From assembly GCA_014529385.2 (NCBI GenBank), contig CM043962.1:49196098-49260097 (forward strand): a stretch of 64,000 nucleotides of DNA. Direction: 5' to 3'. The translations under genes and the position numbers were made by a program. Positions 60,061-64,000 of the stretch are shown one piece after another; within the stretch, counting starts at the first letter, position 1; each line of letters starts with the position of its first letter. The notes below the pieces were generated by a model. It was not told where the DNA came from, made no database searches, and was given only the letters and a program-made list of their open reading frames with translations. The DNA is from Adiantum capillus-veneris. Its lineage: Eukaryota; Streptophyta; Polypodiopsida; Polypodiales; Pteridaceae.

Positions 60061-61940
60061 AAAATCATTGACGGGAACCTCAAGGGAAGAAACAAGTATG
60101 GGTCTTGCATGAATGTCAACCATATGCTCTCCCACAAACCCTAACAAGACTATAGTTGAGTCAGAGAATCATGCAACTCACTAAAATTGTCAAGGGCATG
60201 GAAACTCACCAAAAAATAAAGTCAGTGTTTGCGTTGACAAGCTCCCATCTAAGACAATGAGGAGTCAACCACAACCAAAGCATTTGATGAAGGACTAACA
60301 CAAGAAGAAATACTGCTGCAATTTCTAGAAAGTAATGATGGTGCAACTAAGAAAAAAGATGAAGGTTAGTAGGCTAAAGAAAAGAATGTACCACATTCCA
60401 AAGTACGACAACAAATGGAAGCACCTTTAAAGAGAGCACAAAAAAGAAAATTTTCACAAAAGAGACCAGTGAAAGACAAATAAAAGAAGAGGGTGAGTAG
60501 GTGTTTGCAAGTTTGGCTGCATAGTGCCAGAAAGTTCAACAAGAGCGATGAAAACAAGTTTAGAAAGAAATTGACTTGGCCCAAGCACAAAAAGAGAGGA
60601 TAAGAAAGAGAAAATCTAAAGACCCAGAAGAGGTCTCTAAAAAACAAAATTGGAGGAAGAAGCTCACTTTAGCAGTCCCATGGGCTCATCAATCAGGGAA
60701 GCAACAATAGTAAGGAAAAAAGCAACCACTCTTGGAATCCCTTGAGAAATCTATAAGGAGGTAACTTGAAGAGAAACTCATGGAGCAGGCTGCCAAGCAA
60801 AGAACATCTCCAGAGCAAGTGGCAGCTAGTGAGGAAAAAAGAAAGACAATACCTTTGTTGACCATACACACAAAGAAGAAGATTTGCAAAAGTGCCAAAA
60901 GGCAAGACAGGAAAAGAGAAGACTACCAAGCTGGTGTGGCTATTCTTGAACAATTTCCCATCCTTGAAGACACTTCACAAAAGAATAAGGTCACTAATAA
61001 AACCAAGGAAAAGCACACAGAGGCCTACACCAACAAGAGGCATCGTTACAACTGAAGGTGCACGACCCTCTAGGGGCAAGGGAGAACATTTTCTATCCAT
61101 TATACAAGAATGATATAGAAAGAAAGTTTTTCAAGAATGAAGTGAAGATGGTGAAAGAATTTGACCTATAAGAAACCATGGGCTAGCTAGAATGGGAGTT
61201 CCTTTGCCATTGTGATGTCATCAATGCAAGGGAAAGAGTGCCAACAATTGTCAATATAGCCTATAAGAACAAGCTCGCAAAAAAGCAAGCCCTGAAGGTC
61301 CAAGCCCAAGAGCTTGAAATGCATAGAGGCAGATGGCAAGAAGAGAAAGAGAAGCTATAAAAAGAACCTCAAGAAGCTTACACCGATATAAAATCTCTAA
61401 ATGTTATAGTGAAAATGAAGTGGATAGAGGCTTGAAGAGTAGAATGAAGAGTGATGGAATGATTATGAGAAGGTGATGGCCTCATATGATTTAGTGAAAT
61501 CTACTTTGATCATACAATTGATAAATCCACTCGGGGAATCATCTATAACAATAGCCCCAAGTTCGCAACACAAGGATATTGCAAAGCTTAAGAGGGAACT
61601 CGAGGAGGAAAAGATAGAGAGACAGATGCTTTGCGAATGGAATCATGGCCACAACCTCCCAAAATGAGATGAAAATCAAGAGATGGAAGAGTAGATCTCC
61701 AAGCTAAAGGCAGATATGGAGTCAAGCGGCACAACACAAGAAGGATCTGTAGGAAAATGATGACCAATTGTATGTTAAAGACGCGCTCCTAAAAGGTATA
61801 CAGATTGCAAAAGAGGATAGACCAAGCACATCGGCTATAGAGTTTGTACGTCCAAAACCACATGAGCTACCTTCCCTTCAAATAGAAGTGTCCCAAACTG
61901 TGCGTGCTACATCTAGTTCCATCTGCCAGTACACTTAGTC
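60060..61940 (+). pseudogene. Second-ORF-like coiled-coil remnant (element D)
   Basis: Reading shifts between frames but stays protein-like: Lys/Glu-rich at 60300-60800, then LEWEFLCHCDVINARERVPTI (about 61187-61250), then a long heptad-like stretch (QALKVQAQELEMHRGRWQEE, 61291-61350; KLKRELEEEKIERQM, 61587-61630). This resembles the charged and coiled-coil part of the second ORFs of A and B in character, not in detailed sequence. No LTR or pol accompanies it. It may be the 3' part of element B's plus-strand copy or a separate element. Confidence 0.42.
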
Positions 61941-63381
61941 ATCAATGGCCCAACTTGAAGAAATGGAAGAGTGCCACATTTGTTGTGAATGCCAAAGGAA
62001 GGTTTTGATATTCTACAAAAACGAACAAAGAGGCCCTCCACCAGTAATAGCGACACAAGCACACATGCAGTGTGTGTGATCAAAAGGTTCAATGAGTTGG
62101 ATGCAGTAGCATCCACGGTAATTTGATCAATAGATTCACCATTGTTACTATCTCTACCTTCTTGACCATAGGATAACCTGCCATGCCTAAAGGGCTTCAA
62201 CATCTTCCCCTCCCTCATGTGAGACTCTTACAAGATTGTGATCCCATTATATGCAATAAGTAGGCTCCACTCTTGCAGCTTCCTTTAACAGGTCCGTTGT
62301 CCTTATGATGCAACCTCTCCACTACCTTGTGGAGTTGTCCCACCCCTATAAGGTTTTTCTTTGTCTTGAAAAATCTGAACAAAGTTCACCTGCTTGAGCA
62401 CCCCATAGGGTACCCCCCTCCAAGGGGTGACTAGGTTGTTGGCTGTTGCAACGAACAACTTTGACACAACAATGTTGGCGAGGAAAGACTAATATGAGTG
62501 TCCCTATTCATTGGATTTGGTTGGGCAAGACTTTTCTATTAGTGATACACGGTGGAGTAAAGGGATCATCAACTGCACTTCAATCTGCAAGAGGGGCACG
62601 ATCCGGGACGGTGGATCGCCGCAACAAGGGAGGCAAGACTATTAAAGACTTTTATACATACGACCTTGCCGCATGCATAGTGATGCCTGCTAGCCTAGAT
62701 GGTTAAGGCAGAGTGCCTCGAGGCGGGACGTCCAGGGGTTGAAGGGCATTCTTGATGCAAGGAGAGCCCTAATATTTTTGCAAGACCAAGTTTGATCAAT
62801 GGTAGATTAAACCTCCACCATTGATGCCTTCACTTCACCAGTGCATGTAGCGACGAGGTTGGGCTAGAAGCACGTTGGAGTCAGACTAACTAAGCCAAGA
62901 AGGTCAATCGTACTCATTTTCATCAGTGAGAAGATAAATGAGCCCGCGTCGACGTGGACTCACTCTGAGAATTTCCAAAATCCTCTTTTTGAATTTTCAG
63001 GGCGAGCTTCAAGAGGGGACCCTTATTAACGAGGGCTTCATTGGCAATGGCCAGGGAGGTGATGACGATCACATGGGTATTGCCGACATGAAGGCTAAAG
63101 ATGAGGCCGAGGTAAATGCGAAGTCATTGCATGAAAGCAAGGATTGCACTAGTGTTTGGGAAAAGTGTGCCTTAGCTTAGCCTTGAGTTGTTGCAAAATC
63201 AAAGTAATCGGTTGAGGGAGGGTAAGAAGGAGAAAATTCCGCTTAAAATACATGGAAAATAGTGTAATTTTGCAAAAATAATGGCTAGTATTGTAAAATT
63301 TCCGGTTCAGATTTGTCTTGGAGGGATTTTTGTATGCTTGCGAAAATGATTTTTCCCGAACAATGCTTATAGAATGAAGTT

Positions 63382-63434
<53 letters not shown>

Positions 63435-63945
63435 GAGCTTATCTCTCTCTCTAAAGAAAACTCTCTGGAAGAGTCTGCGCGGACATGGTTTTTTAAAATC
63501 TTTTTTTTTTAAAGAGAGAGCAATCACCGGCTCGTCTTCAACAACCACACACTCATAGCCGTTACTCTCAAGCTTAAATTACTGAAGAACATGTTGGCTT
63601 TCTCGAAAAGATCTTGTTCTGCAATACCATGAACACATTTTCTCACACATTGTGTATGTAATATCGGCTCAAAACGTTGTGCATGCAGTGTCGGTGCAGA
63701 ACGTCTCATTTTGCAGACAACGAACTCGCTAGGCTTCTCTCCCGCATCCAATGTCACTGGGTTGCCCTTGTGCACCCACACGACTGGATTGCTAGCAACC
63801 CCTTCTCCTGCACCCTCTTCAATGGAAAGCTCCACAACAGCGAGTAGAAAACTTGACACCGCTATTCGTGTGCATGAAAACTTGACCCTCGCCAGGCTAC
63901 CCAATTAGCCTCCTTGACGGCTTGGCGTCATCTCAGTTATGTGTG

Positions 63946-63999
<54 letters not shown>

Positions 64000-64000
64000 A
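61940..64000. other. Unassigned right end of the window with CT microsatellites
   Basis: (TC)n tracts lie at 63384-63431 and 63948-63997. Short frames at 62446-62706 (plus), 62938-63177 (plus) and 63904-63524 (minus) have non-repetitive composition. None has a recognisable domain, and the last starts without ATG. A gene exon at 63.5-63.9 kb cannot be excluded. Confidence 0.35.

Overview
The window looks like a slice of heterochromatic, transposon-filled DNA from a large vascular-plant nuclear genome. The supporting signs are plant Ty3/gypsy elements primed by tRNA-Asp, copia-type elements primed by initiator tRNA-Met, an L1-type LINE, a degenerate CCCTAAA (plant telomere type) tract, a 180-bp satellite and long GA microsatellites. 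A fern or a gymnosperm fits best, but the sequence alone does not settle it. I found no convincing host gene, rRNA, tRNA or CRISPR array.

Layout. 1-142: inverted fragment of an LTR of the same family as element A. About 690-2040: GC-rich island with weak 150-175-bp periodicity. 2042-6580: satellite of about 180-bp monomers built from dyad-symmetric halves, with a four-monomer higher-order repeat, interrupted by a telomere-like tract (3376-3626). 7416-8415: microsatellites and an array of short palindromes. 10421-14034: element C, a compact copia-type gag/protease element on the minus strand with short LTRs and intact GTCGG target duplications. 15.5-16.2 kb: decayed copia RT/RNase H. 21.2-22.2 kb: decayed chromovirus integrase and chromodomain. 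22.7-23.0 kb: probable copia LTR with primer site. 23297-26.3 kb: 3' part of element B on the minus strand.

29415-43413 is the centrepiece: element A, a nearly complete 14.0-kb Ty3/gypsy element with TATCC target duplications and LTRs that differ by only about 11 substitutions. Its order is unusual: gag N-terminus, RT, RNase H, two tandem integrase zinc-finger modules, integrase core, then the retropepsin AFTER integrase, followed by a basic Lys/Trp-repeat tail, a long intergenic region and a second ORF of about 1,080 codons. Nine copies of a 24-30-bp palindrome lie only in its two non-coding regions. Element B has its own, different palindrome in the equivalent places.

43.4-46.8 kb: copia gag-PR-INT remnant split by a 1.9-kb GC-rich small LTR element (F). 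48.56-49.8 kb: LINE RT remnant. 49799-about 58000: second copy of element B, plus strand, with LTR, PBS, gag and integrase C-terminus fused by deletion, and decayed second ORF. 60.1-61.9 kb: another decayed second-ORF remnant (D). The rest is AT-rich unassigned DNA with microsatellites.

How the parts relate: A, B and probably D appear to belong to one tRNA-Asp-primed lineage with a shared LTR promoter core and a shared large downstream ORF. The small elements C and F lack enzymes for their own movement and would need copia-type machinery in trans.
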